Origin: Megalonaias nervosa
Lineage: Eukaryota; Mollusca; Bivalvia; Unionida; Unionidae
Direction: 5' to 3'
Assembly: GCA_016617855.1 (NCBI GenBank)
Contig: JAECUM010003272.1
Span: 1-64,000 of the forward strand
DNA: 64,000 nt
The translations under genes were made by a program, and so were the position numbers. Every line of letters starts with the position of its first letter. Position 1 is the stretch's first letter. Positions 1-9,521 of the stretch are shown in pieces. Under the pieces are notes generated by a model. The model had not been told where the DNA came from and did no database searches. It saw only the letters and a list, made by a program, of their open reading frames with translations.

Positions 1-150
1 AAAAACGGGGGTTCTGGCTCACTTCTCCCTAGGAAGAGGGTTCTGGCTCACTTGTCGTGGATCACCGTGATGATGGAAGGGGGTTCTGACTCATTTGTCG
101 TGGATCATAGTAGTGATGGGTGGGGATTTTGGCTCACTTGTCTGTGTGGT
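1..150. repeat. Short tandem repeat at the edge of the endogenous virus
   Basis: About three and a half degenerate units of roughly 42 bp share the core TTCTGGCTCACTTGTCGTGG followed by ATCA. The array lies just past the 3' end of the reverse-strand polymerase gene. Polintons carry terminal inverted repeats, often with subterminal repeats, so this may be part of one end. No matching inverted copy was seen near 13 kb, so that remains inference. Confidence 0.55.
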
Positions 151-194
151 ATTGGTTAATTGTGTTTTGTCTCACTTTGTGATAGCTGTCACTG

Positions 195-3100
195 TGTTTT
201 TTTATGTCTTTGTGTCCATGAGCAAGTGTATGATTGCCGTCGGTAGAGTATCGTTTATCATTAAAGGGGTATAATCCTTTTTTTTTTGTTAATGATCGTG
301 GTGGAGATTTGGTGTCGTTGTGATCAAAAGGGTCTCATGGTTTAGTAAATCATGTGTCCATGCAGTGATTGTGTATAATGTTGGTGGGTGACTACTTTGG
401 CGGTGACTGGTTTTTTGACTCTTTTGATTTTTGTTTCATGAGGATGTCATCATCGCGTGTGATGCAGTACACTTTGGATAGAAGTCCTATGAATTCCCTG
501 ATGGGTACTCCAGAAGTTTCATCTTTAAACTTTCCTATCACCTTTTTATTGTCGTCGCAGTGGATGGGATTGTCTCGTGGATAATCGCTAAGATCAAAGA
601 GTTCTCGATGTTGATGTCGGTCTGCGTAGACGTCGTCGGTGTGAATTTCATACACGAGTGAGTCGGTATCGGTCATGAGAAGTGTGGCTTTATATCCGTA
701 CTTATGTTTGATGAAGTCGTAGTGAAACTCCAACATGAGCATTTTGGAGTGATCGAGCACTGCTGCACCGACATAGATGGGTTTGTCCAGCAAGAGACTG
801 GTTTTTCCGGATTAGATAGCGACGAGTTCTTCGTCAAAGATTTTCATGCTGACAAAGGCATCATTGGCTACAAGCTTATCTCGTCGTCGCTGGTTATTAA
901 TGATTTCGATGTTCTTGCGATGTCTGATGTTTTCCATGGTTTTTCCGAAGACGCTATTGTTCATGAGTTTAAAGAAGTCTTTTTCGAAGTTTGTGGTGGC
1001 TTTAGTGCGTTGTGTCGTATTGAGATCGATGTAAGGTTTCATCCACGGAGATTGTTTGAACTTGAGTACCCGATGCACTTTTTCTAGAACGAGTCCATGC
1101 TGGAGAGTTTGTTCGAGTAGACGATAATGCATTTTATAGTGGGTTTTTGTGGTTGAGATTGGGTATGAGTTTTTTTACCTTAGCGTCCCCGAGTCCGAAC
1201 TGTTTCTTTTGTTGTAGCTGTTTCTGAGACAGCATCAAGTTGTCCACGATAATTGATCTAGCGAAGAAGAGATAATCGTTGTGAAGTTCGTGGAGGTGTT
1301 CTGGATACATAAGATCTACCTCGACGAAATAGCCATTGCCATCGAGATATACTGTCTGTCTTTCGTGTAGAAATTGTTATTAGGTGATCAAGTGAAAATC
1401 TCCTTCAGGAAGGGGTTGTGATAAGCCAATTCATAGTGACTGTTCGCGTCCAGGTAGAGTATATACATGGATTGTTTGGTAAGATCGTAGTTTTTCATGT
1501 ATTTATTGTTGGCCACAGCGTGTTTTTACTGATGATGGAGATACCTCCATGTATCATTTGTTCGGTGAACATGAAGATATCTGGATAGGTGAAGAGTTCT
1601 AAGGTCATTCCAGTGTGCATGAGCATGGCATCCCAGGAGAGGCCAGGTGAGGAGAAATACCAGAGGGGATCGGGTTGGTAATGAGTGAGATATATGCGTC
1701 TGAAATTTTCGAAGACATCCGCGAGTAAGAGCACTGTCCGTTTTTAAATAAACATAGTGATAGTCTCTGAGAGTGTGACAGTTGAATTCGTTCTATATCT
1801 TGCACGCCTATAGGTATTCCTCATCGGTGACTCCTGTCAGGCTGAGATGAGAATAAAAGTCTTTCTGAGGAGGTAGCGGGGTTTCGTTGAATCGAGAGGA
1901 GGCATCGATGTACTCGTAGAGATAGACTGCTTTTTGTTTGAAAAGATCAGCCTAGTGACCAAATTCCTTGTCGAGGTGGGTAAACTTAGGACAGTTTTAG
2001 CGAGTCCTTCCAGCGATGTAGACATGAACTGAAAAGAGTCAATGCATCGGAAAGGTCCAATGGTGATGGACATGTACTTTTCGAAATTATTTGTGGATAC
2101 ATTTAATCTTAGTTCCCAGTTCGGCGAGAATATTTTTGATGTGTGAATGATTGAGAGCTGCCACGATGAAATGACCGTCGCATCCAGGTAGATTATGAAC
2201 AATGACGGGAAGGAAGTCTAGGTCTTTGAAGCGTAAGTTGCAGTCGGCGTGAGTAGCTCTTCCATAGTGACCGGTGATATGGGAGTGGTCCCTTACTTTG
2301 CTGTCATGGGGTTTAAAGTATTCCTCGCAGATGTAGCATTGTTGGGCTGTCTTATGTTGTCGCAGTTGTGACGGTGTGGGTGAAGTGATCGGTGCTGCAT
2401 TTTTTCGTATCTTTCGAATGCATTTCAGCTACAAAGCAAGTTGCTCAAAGAACCAGACGATGAAATCATCACCACGATGCTGACGATACTCCATGATTAT
2501 TATGCTGGGTGTACTGAGATCGACATAATCGACTGAAGTCCTTGATGTGCACAAAATGGTCTTGGTGATGCAGTAAATTGATGCTGCGTTGTGGGGCTGT
2601 TTTGGAGATCATCAGCGGATAGACAACGAACTGTTTATCACCTGCCTTTTTGTCATTGAGTCCGAATACATTGCTGGAAAGTTCTTCGTTGAGCGATTCT
2701 AGTTTAGGAACGTCTTTGACTGCTGCTGGAAAGGTGATTCCGGTTGTTTTGATGGTCTCAAGATACGCTTTGTACTTGGAGACGCGATCGGTATTGTCCT
2801 CTGCAGGATGTAGCGCAGAAAGTATAGCCCACACGAGACAGTAGTCATCGTTGTTCTTGACGTTGATGCAGGCTTTGTTGGCCAAGACAGATTTGGGTAG
2901 AGGCACGTACTTACTTCCACGCAACGGTGTGAATTTGGAAGTTTGAAACGAGATAGTGTTGACCCCGGCGAAGATCCAAGCCGATCTTGACTCGTGATAA
3001 TCTTCGATGCGACGTTGGATAAACGACCAGGCGATGTCGACGATGTTGCTAAAATACTCAATGCGATACATGATTGACGATTTGGATCTGATCTACGCAT

Positions 3101-3430
3101 TGATGCTCTTGAGTCCTTTGGCGAGATGAATGTTGAAGGCGACTCCGAGTTTGATGGCTGTGTGTGTATGTAGTTGTTCTTGGATGATGGGATGTAGAAT
3201 GAGTTGCAGGAGTTGTTTGTCGACTCCACGCTGAAGTACCTCGGAATGATCGTAGATAAATCCTTTGTCAGCACCTCCATACGCTTTTTCGGTACGTCTA
3301 AGAGGTGGATGACATGTGATGATCTGTTCGCGTTTTCGTATAAGAGCTTGTGGATCGATTTTGGGTAGTTTTTTCTCGATAGTAGCTCGACGGGATCGAC
3401 TGAGGATCTCATGCTGAAGTCGATGGAGCT
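195..3430 (-). pseudogene. Polinton/adintovirus protein-primed DNA polymerase B, broken
   Basis: This is the replicative family B DNA polymerase of a Polinton-like virus, which copies the linear genome from a protein primer. Reading on the reverse strand, the N-terminal part is open at 3071-2469 and includes the segment SAWIFAGVNTISF. It is followed by a zinc-finger/exonuclease segment near 2340-2160 (VRDHSHITGHYG, then HNLPGYDGHFI), an exonuclease segment near 2100-1980 (DSFQFMS), and ADVFENF near 1720. Polymerase motif A (LDANSHY) is near 1430-1460, motif B (LMNNSVFGKTMEN) near 930-980 and motif C (TDTDS) near 655-675. A C-terminal segment (NDKRY, then HTLAHGH) reaches about 200. Pieces lie in different frames, and an in-frame TAG at about 3095 cuts the N-terminus. 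The total span, about 1,080 codons, is normal for the family. The gene cannot make an intact enzyme as it stands. Confidence 0.93.
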
Positions 3431-3539
3431 TGGAAGGCTTAGCTGTTTTTCCCTTGAGTAGTTTTGTATTTGTCTAGCAGTTACTTCATGTACTGCTGAG
3501 TGGTGATGATCTCTCTTCCAGCAATGGTCTTGTACTCCT

Positions 3540-3743
3540 TTACGAGCTTCGGCGTGCAGGATACTTCCTCGTCATCGCCTTGAAGTCTTTTGGAACGCGC
3601 TCGATGAGATCATAAAGAGAGACATTCGATCTTGGGTAGGGCACTTTAGTACCTGACACCGACTGAGCGATATCTCTGAGTCGACGAGAGATCTCATGAC
3701 GAAGGATAAGATCTCTTCCTGGATTTGTAACAACTTGATGCAT
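3540..3743 (-). CDS. Unrecognised 67-codon ORF upstream of the polymerase
   Basis: I do not recognise this ORF. It is basic and mostly helical in composition (for example RRLRDIAQSVSG and LYDLIERVPKDF). It lies directly upstream of the polymerase on the same strand, and similar-looking sequence continues in another frame down to about 3440. It may therefore be the frameshifted N-terminus of the polymerase or a separate small viral gene. It is downstream of the duplicated TATA-containing region at 3772-3976, which would suit a promoter for this and the polymerase. Confidence 0.4.
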   Translation of the reverse strand: MHQVVTNPGRDLILRHEISRRLRDIAQSVSGTKVPYPRSNVSLYDLIERVPKDFKAMTRKYPARRSS

Positions 3744-3771
3744 AATTCTGCGTTTTGCTGATACTAGGTCA

Positions 3772-3977
3772 AGATTTTGGTCTATCCTTGCAGCAATGGA
3801 GATGCTATATAATATAGTCCTGTGATTATTTATCTAATTGCTTGTTATTTATTACATAGGACACGATTTTGGTTATCCTTGTAGCAATAGAGATGCTATA
3901 TAATAGTCCTGTATTTATTTCTCTAATTGCTTTTTCCTTGTTTTGTTTCATAAAAATTTAATGTGTATTATATAGCA
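3772..3977. promoter_or_regulatory. Duplicated AT-rich region with three TATA-like cores
   Basis: A unit of about 70 bp (consensus ATTTTGGTTATCCTTGCAGC, then AATGGAGATGCTATATAATA) occurs twice with a 91-bp offset. The TATATAAT cores lie at 3806-3813 and 3897-3904. A third core, GTGCTATATAATAC, lies on the opposite strand at about 3963-3976. The segment is the longest gene-free gap inside the viral reverse-strand block and separates the polymerase from the small genes above it. A promoter role is inferred from composition and place only. Confidence 0.45.
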
Positions 3978-4015
3978 CAATGCCTCTACGTGGGACTCAA
4001 AAATGTGTGGTTGCC

Positions 4016-4222
4016 TCAGGGCAGCATTGAGAAGTGCAACAGGTTGTCAACTGAGTGAGGGAAACGATGTACCGTCATCGTTTTGTGTTTGAAGCTCACC
4101 GGGGAGTGGTCCCTATCGGTTACTCCGTCTTTCACCTTAACAGAGATACTTCGGATAATCGGTCGTGCAATTTGGACATAAGACCCAGCGGATAGCAAAA
4201 AACAAAAAAAACATGTTTTCAC
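4016..4222 (-). CDS. Possible small viral ORF of unknown function
   Basis: This open frame of 68 codons lies between the duplicated AT-rich region and the paralogous small ORFs, on the same strand as its neighbours. The middle is charged (VKVKDGVTDRDH) and the first residues are hydrophobic and cysteine-containing. I recognise no family. A forward-strand frame of 118 codons overlaps this area but looks like a shadow of the reverse-strand genes. The evidence is strand continuity and compact packing only, so it could be chance. Confidence 0.3.
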   Translation of the reverse strand: MKTCFFCFLLSAGSYVQIARPIIRSISVKVKDGVTDRDHSPVSFKHKTMTVHRFPHSVDNLLHFSMLP

Positions 4223-4305
4223 TCCTTTTTTATTTAGGAGGATCGATACAGCAACTTGAGGAGGTCTTCTCGATGCGTGCAGGAGATGCAGTGTTTGAAC
4301 AGGAG

Positions 4306-4551
4306 TTATTTATCGTAGGTCATGTTAAGCGTGCCTGTGTCGTAGAGCGTTTTCTGCTGCACCGCCGTGAGCAAGACAAGATCTTGTCCTATTCCTACGA
4401 CTTTCGTCAGGGTGAGATTGACTACGATGTCGATGTTGAGATGGAACGCATTGCTCATGGCTTCCTCGAGATCTTCCTTGTTTTCCACGATGACGTAAGT
4501 CATATATCGTGTATGGTTTGAGATGCCCTCCACCATCTCTACGTCCTCCAT
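4306..4551 (-). CDS. Small viral ORF, member A of a tandem paralogous pair
   Basis: This is an intact 81-codon reading frame. It resembles the broken gene immediately upstream (4566-4850). Both share an early (M/V)T(Y/D)V segment, then EDLEEAM or EELYEAI, a hydrophobic stretch ending LTLTK or LMLTR, then LVLLT or VLLT, and an acidic Y-D ending. The alternation of hydrophobic strands and a helix suggests a small compact alpha/beta protein. I do not recognise the family or its function. It is part of the tightly packed reverse-strand block of the endogenous virus. Unlike its twin it has no internal stop. Confidence 0.5.
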   Translation of the reverse strand: MEDVEMVEGISNHTRYMTYVIVENKEDLEEAMSNAFHLNIDIVVNLTLTKVVGIGQDLVLLTAVQQKTLYDTGTLNMTYDK

Positions 4552-4565
4552 GGTATTCTATATTA

Positions 4566-4850
4566 AGACAATTTTAAAATCTTTTTCAACATTTTCTCAC
4601 TCAGACATCGTGTGCAGTGCTGTCGGATCAAATTCTCGTCGTAGTATATTTTGACTATGCCATCCTAAGCCAGGTCCATTCACTGATCTCTCGTCAGTAA
4701 CACTTATCCAAGCGACGCTCCCTGCGCTCTGGTCAACATCAGTTCGATGTGCACGGGCACGTTATTTCGTACAACTGTGGCTATGGCTTCGTAGAGTTCT
4801 TCAGGATGGTGCAAGACCACGTCGGTCACAAAGACTTCTTCGTCAGACAT
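4566..4850 (-). pseudogene. Small viral ORF, member B of the paralogous pair, with three stops
   Basis: Reading from ATG at 4850, the frame runs through an acidic start (MSDEEVFVTDVVL), a helix-like EELYEAIATVV and LMLTRAQGASLG. It then meets in-frame TAA, TGA and TAG within about 25 codons before going on to a natural-looking end at about 4566. Spacing of the conserved residues matches the ORF at 4306-4551, so the two probably arose by tandem duplication. Its start overlaps the last few bases of the gene upstream (4843-5322), as is common in compact viral genomes. Function unknown. Confidence 0.5.
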
Positions 4851-5322
4851 TCTCTTTATATTTTTTATCACAGATTTTTTCGAATCGGCTCAGAGTCGTA
4901 CACTGATTGCCTACCATGTCCACGATGAGGTCATCAGTGGTTCTCATTTCGCTGATCAACAACGCCATATCAAAAGATACGATCGTAGCTTGTTTAGCAT
5001 TTTTTAATAGGCCAGCATAGCCTGCTTGGTACAGTTCTTTTTGGCCTCCAAGCGTGGCTCGAGATGTTTCATCAGCGTCTGTAGAGCTAGTCCCACTCCG
5101 AATAAAATCAACATCATCGGATTGGCTATGGCACCCGTGGAAATGACACCAGTGGCTGTCATGAGCAGTGGAATCAGCGAAATGACTCGAGATGAGTTTG
5201 TAACGTCGGTAGGCATGTTTGTAGATATAGGCTCGTCGATGATAATAGCGATAGTACGCTTCTAGCTCGCGACGTTGCTCCGCTGGCAAGTTTTCATCGA
5301 TGTGGTTAAAGTCTAGGATCAT
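4843..5322 (-). pseudogene. Putative viral membrane protein with compensating frameshifts
   Basis: The first 43 codons are strongly basic and tyrosine-rich (YYRYYHRRAYIYKHAYRRYK). The natural continuation appears to be in the next frame at about 5190-5010, which encodes two hydrophobic segments (ISLIPLLMTATGVISTGAIA and MLILFGVGLALQTL). It then returns to the first frame for the C-terminus (NAKQATIVSFDMALL onward). A pair of small indels near 5190 and 5030 would explain this, and the original frame stays open throughout by chance. The likely product is a small two-helix membrane protein. Similar short membrane proteins occur in Polintons, but I cannot name this one. Its ATG overlaps the upstream stop as ATGA. 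Confidence 0.5.
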
Positions 5323-6586
5323 TCTCTAGAGTCGATTAAACTCTGCATCAGCAGCTCAGGCTCTAGGAAGTGTTCATTTAGGAACTTTAGGTGCACATTC
5401 ACTCTATCATCATCGATCTCAGATACTTTCTCTCCAACCAACCATACAAGATGTTTAAGCCAGGAGTGATTTTAGTCAGTTGATTTAATTTTACGAGATC
5501 CTGAAACGTCTCAGAAGTCACTGCCAGGTTCACATGGTCAAGATATTGTTGTGATTCTATGACATGTAACACCTCATCCGTTTTGTTTTTACCATATCGA
5601 TAGAGATAATAGTACGTTAGAGCGATTTGTTTCAATGTTGAGATGGACTTTTTAAAAGTCATTGATCCCTGGAAAGATGAAATCTCTGTCTCCTTGAACC
5701 CACGAACTCCAGTACTTGTGTCGATATTTTTCTCAATCGTTTATTTTATCTCAAAGTTCCTGAGAGGCCTTGGCAACAGGGATGAAATGTCCTCGTGGAA
5801 GAGCACTTCCTTTCTTAAACACTGCACTCAGTTTTTGTTCGATGTCCTCAGGCTGAAATTGTTCTAGATACGTGTAGGAGACTGCCACATCAGGCTCGAA
5901 TTTTCCGTACACGCTAAACATGATCACGTTAAAAATGCTTCCATAGCCTTGTTTTCAAATACAGGTGCCTCATCTCTGGTGATTTCGTCGAACGACACCA
6001 CGTCCATGATCCTATCCACGTCCTCGTATTCCAGACCTACCTGCTACAAAAACTTACGTTTTCCTATGGTGTCCTTGAGATTTTGTTTGCCGGGAAACGT
6101 TTTCGGGAGATCACTTTATCCATGCACTCGTGATCTTTTTTTGTGGGCTTCGTCGTCCTTCTTTCGACCAGCAAATCGTCGTTGTTTGACATACCCCGTT
6201 TTCGTGATGGTGTCTACGAGGCTTGGATGTAATTCGTTTATGATATTATGAACGATGCTCTCGACGATTTTGACTAACCGTGCTGACTCTCGGTCGTTAT
6301 ATAATTTAAAGACATTCCAGTATCGATCGATTGCCTCTCGTATCTGCTTCTTCCGCATGTGTACTTCTGACAAATGAGATCGTTTTAAGTCATCCTACTT
6401 CCATCGTTCATAGGCTCCTTTAGGTTAGAATTTAGCCGCGTTTCTCACCTCTTTTAACTCTATATGTACTCCAGCGGTCTGCTTCAGCACATGCTGATCA
6501 TTGGATGCATAGGAGGATTCCTGTATGTACTCATCATCAATCAACGACTGATACACCTCCGCTGCGATACGCACAATTTCCGCCAT
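5319..6586 (-). pseudogene. Unknown about 420-codon viral gene, frameshifted
   Basis: Coding-like sequence runs from an ATG at 6586 to a TGA at 5319-5321 through at least three frames. Pieces include a helical start (AEIVRIAAEVYQSLIDDEY), a charged segment open at 6373-6116 ending KKDDEAHKKRSR, the segment DRIMDVVSFDEITRDEAPVF near 6010-5950, GKFEPDVAVSYTYLEQF near 5910-5860, an open stretch at 5662-5399, and a final LKFLNEHFLEPELLMQSL. Composition is mainly helical, without membrane segments or recognisable catalytic motifs. The gene starts 4 bp after the stop of the 110-codon ORF, and its stop overlaps the next ATG by 4 nt. I do not recognise it. It is not the FtsK-like ATPase, since I see no Walker A motif. 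Confidence 0.5.
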
Positions 6587-6589
6587 GCT

Positions 6590-6922
6590 CTATATGAGTT
6601 CATCGAGAGTAAAAATCTGAAAATAACTCAAGCCTGGATTGGTAGGCTCAGCTGTGAGTGCTGTAAACTTAAACGCGGAGTATTTCATGTATGTACTTGA
6701 GGCTGCAATGAAAATGTTGAGCATGATAGAACCTATCGCAACTGTACCTGTGTATAAGATATCCGAGGTAGTATCTGGTTTAATTCCATCGAGTCTCCAG
6801 GTGAGAATTCTTTCACCGCCACTATTTTTTCCTCGGACCCTAAATTTCCATATCGACACGCCTTCAGTCAGTTGTATCAGTTGACGAATTTTGTATGCCT
6901 GATTAGTATATATTAACCACAT
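6590..6922 (-). CDS. Intact 110-codon viral ORF of unknown function
   Basis: This is one of the few undamaged frames of the endogenous virus. The protein begins MWLIYTNQAYKIRQLIQLTE, has a beta-rich, glycine-containing middle (WKFRVRGKNSGGERILTWRL), then a hydrophobic TGTAVAIG-like stretch near residues 60-85 and an acidic end (FTLDELI). It is the first gene of the reverse-strand block. Its start is only 23 bp from the start of the divergent forward-strand block, so the two sets probably share a bidirectional promoter. I cannot assign a family. The hydrophobic stretch could be a membrane segment or a beta-rich core. Confidence 0.5.
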   Translation of the reverse strand: MWLIYTNQAYKIRQLIQLTEGVSIWKFRVRGKNSGGERILTWRLDGIKPDTTSDILYTGTVAIGSIMLNIFIAASSTYMKYSAFKFTALTAEPTNPGLSYFQIFTLDELI

Positions 6923-6945
6923 CGTGGTCTAGGAAAACAACGTCC

Positions 6946-8297
6946 ATGCCGTTCATAAAAGTTACTACACGTCGACAGCGTGAGGACGTCCTCATAAAGT
7001 TTATCGAGCAGCGGGCAGCTTTACTTCAACGTGTGCTCGAAGACAAAATAGGTCAGCAGTCTTTTCAGCGAGATGTGGCTGGAGAATTGTTTAAAGCACT
7101 CATAGCTAAAACAGACGAGGCCAAGACGACGTACGATGCTAAGCAGGATCAAATGCTGGATACACTCACGACGACTCAGCGCCAGCAACAACAGTTGTTA
7201 GGGGAATTAATACCTACAGTAGCAACTCCAAAACAACCAAAAGTAAAAACTGCTGATACTAAACAACCTCGATCTCCATCAAATATTCCAACTAAGGTGA
7301 AAGCTCCAAGACCGCATGCAGCAACTGGAAAAAAGCAGAAACAAAGGAAGTAACAGGATAATTCACACTGAAAAAGATACAAAAAGAAGCCAGACGTGAA
7401 AAAGCTATAAAAGTGGAAGAAGCTAGGCAGAAAACGATACAAGAAGAGGAGGAAGCTAGAAAAAAAAAAAGAAGAAACAAGACAGAAAAAAATAAAAGAG
7501 GAAGAAGATAGACTGAAAAGATAAAAGAAGAAGAGGAACTTGCAAAATCAACGTTAGAGGAGGTGCGTAAAAAGGAGGAAGAGCCTAAGGATCAAATAAA
7601 AAATGTTGCATGAAGAGGAAGAAAAAATTACTAAACTTAGCGAGGATGAAGAATTTAAACGTTATGAGTCTAAAGGTAAACTGATTCAGAATACAAATTA
7701 TTCACAATCCGATTCGAGCTTAGAATGGTTACTTGATTTTGAGCAGAAAAAATTGAATGATATGGAAAAATATAAAAATAGAAAAGGAAAAACTTTGGAG
7801 GAAGATTATTTCGGCATAGTATTAGCACGTGATTTACTTGGTGCAGTAAACCAAAAGTATGGTTTGCTGGTTAAAAATGCCACAGACATGGATCATGATA
7901 AAGGTATTAAGATGAGTGAAACATCAGAAAGATTAAAAACATTAAACAAGACCTTAAGTCTGAAGCTGACAAAAGCGAGAAAAAGTACAGAGATTACTTA
8001 GAATAAGAGCGAATAAACAGGCTGAGCAAAAGTGCAGCAGTAAGGAATAACTGGAAATCTTAAATCATGGTTTTCAGGACCGCAGAAAGTTGAGGGTGTA
8101 AAAAAAGGAAGTGGTATCCGCTACTTTCATACTCCTGCCGAGACCGCCTCTCGACTCAAGTTCCTATCGCTTCTAAACAAGCTGCAAATGTTGGTGTGGA
8201 GGTCGACAACGAGATGGTGGAAATCCTCAATCATCTTCTGGATCAAAAGCTGGTGACGTGGGATCAGTATCAAATTTTGTACGAGGACTTGATATAG
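6946..8297 (+). pseudogene. Lys/Glu-rich coiled-coil viral protein, broken
   Basis: The first piece (6946-7353) is open and starts MPFIKVTTRRQREDVLIKFI. It has a helical, glutamine-rich middle (TTTQRQQQQLLGEL) and a basic proline-rich linker. A very lysine- and glutamate-rich coiled-coil stretch follows at 7360-7600, broken by stops. Another open piece runs at 7603-8001 (SSLEWLLDFEQKKLNDMEKY onward). A final short segment in a different frame ends at TAG 8295-8297 (NEMVEILNHLLDQ, then WDQYQILYEDL). It is the first forward gene and precedes the capsid genes, so a scaffolding or core role is possible. The family is unknown to me, and joining the pieces into one gene is inference from order and strand. 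Confidence 0.5.
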
Positions 8298-8307
8298 AGT
8301 TTTCCGA

Positions 8308-9023
8308 ATGGCTCTCACCGATACTACGCTGTTGTTTGACTCGAAGACGGTCTAGTCCATGGTAAGGTATAATCCACCGCTAGAACTCGACCAACAATCG
8401 TCGCATGAAATCGCTGTCATCTCCGCCAAAATCTGGAACAGCTTCTTTCATGTCAGCGCGAGCAATAATCGGTTTTCGTACGTTGTCGCGTCACAACAGA
8501 AAACGATCACGATCTCTCCAGGCGGATACACCGACATCGCCACAGAAATCTCACGACTGATCACAGTCAACGGAGATACCTCAGCCAACATTAAAATCAA
8601 ACTATTCCACGCTGCGGACTGGCATCACTCTCGGGAAATTACACCGTATGATTTGACATCGCTAACTGCATCGGATCCATCCTGGAGTTTAACGCGGAGA
8701 CGGCCCTGACCCCAAATGGAGATTACGAAGGAGATCTGCCCGTCAACATCACCGACGTGAACAGCCTCCTCATCAACTGTTCAATCGTTCAAAGACCCTT
8801 GTCTTCCGTGGGATCTGCCTCCAGCGTGATTTATTCCACGTCGATTAATGTTCCTCCAGGCTCTCTCATTCAACTTCGTCCCAATCCGTTCATTTATTAT
8901 CCCATCACGACCACGTACGCGATCTCGGAAACTACCATGTGGCTGACTGATCAGTCTGGAAATACCGTCGGTAACAACAACGAAAGAATCACCTATTACC
9001 TGCACGTGCGGTGTAAAGTCTGA
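8308..9023 (+). pseudogene. Penton-like minor capsid protein of a Polinton, broken
   Basis: The likely start is ATG 8308. An in-frame TAG at 8353-8355 follows after 15 codons, and the frame is then open from 8359 to 8709. A frameshift near 8680 moves the rest to the frame open at 8757-9023. About 238 codons in all, the size expected for the single jelly-roll penton protein of Polintons. The composition is beta-rich (FSYVVASQQKTITISPGGY; YYPITTTYAISETTMWL). It lies just before the pVI-like and major capsid genes, as expected for a capsid cluster. The stop TGA at 9021-9023 overlaps the next ATG by one base. Assignment rests on size, order and beta-rich sequence. Confidence 0.7.
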
Positions 9024-9474
9024 TGGAGACGCAAGACTTCGTAGACGCGTCTAAAAAAATGTTCGTAGTTAAAATAAAGCAGCGACGTAAAATCGTAGGT
9101 GGCTTTCTATCCACGCTGTTTTCTTCCGTACGTGCAGCCCTTCCAGGTATTGCCGACAAAGTTTCACCCATCGCTGTCAAGGTCGCCAAAGCAGGAGCCA
9201 CCGGAGCAGCCTCTACGCCGGGAACAGCAGTAGGACAAAAAATAGCCAGCAAAATCATGTCCGCAGCAACTGTAGCGGCAGCACCCTCTCCCATAGCAGA
9301 GATGCCAGTGTCCAGTGAGGTGAAGAAGACTCTTCAAAAAACGTCTAGGGCCCTCAGCAAGCGATCCGAAAATTTTTTACAGGACTTGGACAGAAAAAGG
9401 TCAGTATGTCAAGCTCACAGAGTTCCTTTCTTGGCGCGATCATGTCCGGGTATGGCTTAAAACAACTATGGTAA
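9023..9474 (+). pseudogene. Ala/Gly-rich pVI-like virion protein, frameshifted
   Basis: The frame starts at ATG 9023 with KIKQRRKIVGGFLSTLFSSV, a basic, glycine-containing amphipathic stretch. An alanine-rich hydrophobic region follows (KAGATGAASTPGTAVGQKIA), then a lysine-rich helix. Near 9360 the coding sense moves to another frame and ends FLGAIMSGYGLKQLW at TAA 9472-9474. Polintons and adenoviruses carry an internal membrane-lytic virion protein (pVI in adenovirus) with this kind of start and a place beside the hexon gene. I infer a similar role here with moderate confidence. It lies between the minor and major capsid genes. Confidence 0.55.
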
Positions 9475-9521
9475 TTTTTTATTACGATGTTATTTTTATG
9501 ACATACATATAGCATAGCATC

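Noticed and set aside
704..1087. Forward-strand frame of 127 codons across the polymerase
   Set aside because: It is the complement of polymerase motif B on the reverse strand, and its sequence makes no family sense.
2699..3412. Reverse-strand frame of 237 codons overlapping the polymerase N-terminus
   Set aside because: Another frame on the same strand gives the recognisable polymerase peptides. This one is low-complexity Ser/Thr-rich, a typical off-frame shadow.
4165..4521. Forward-strand frame of 118 codons
   Set aside because: It overlaps the reverse-strand small ORF at 4306-4551, which has a paralogue supporting its reading. The forward frame has none.
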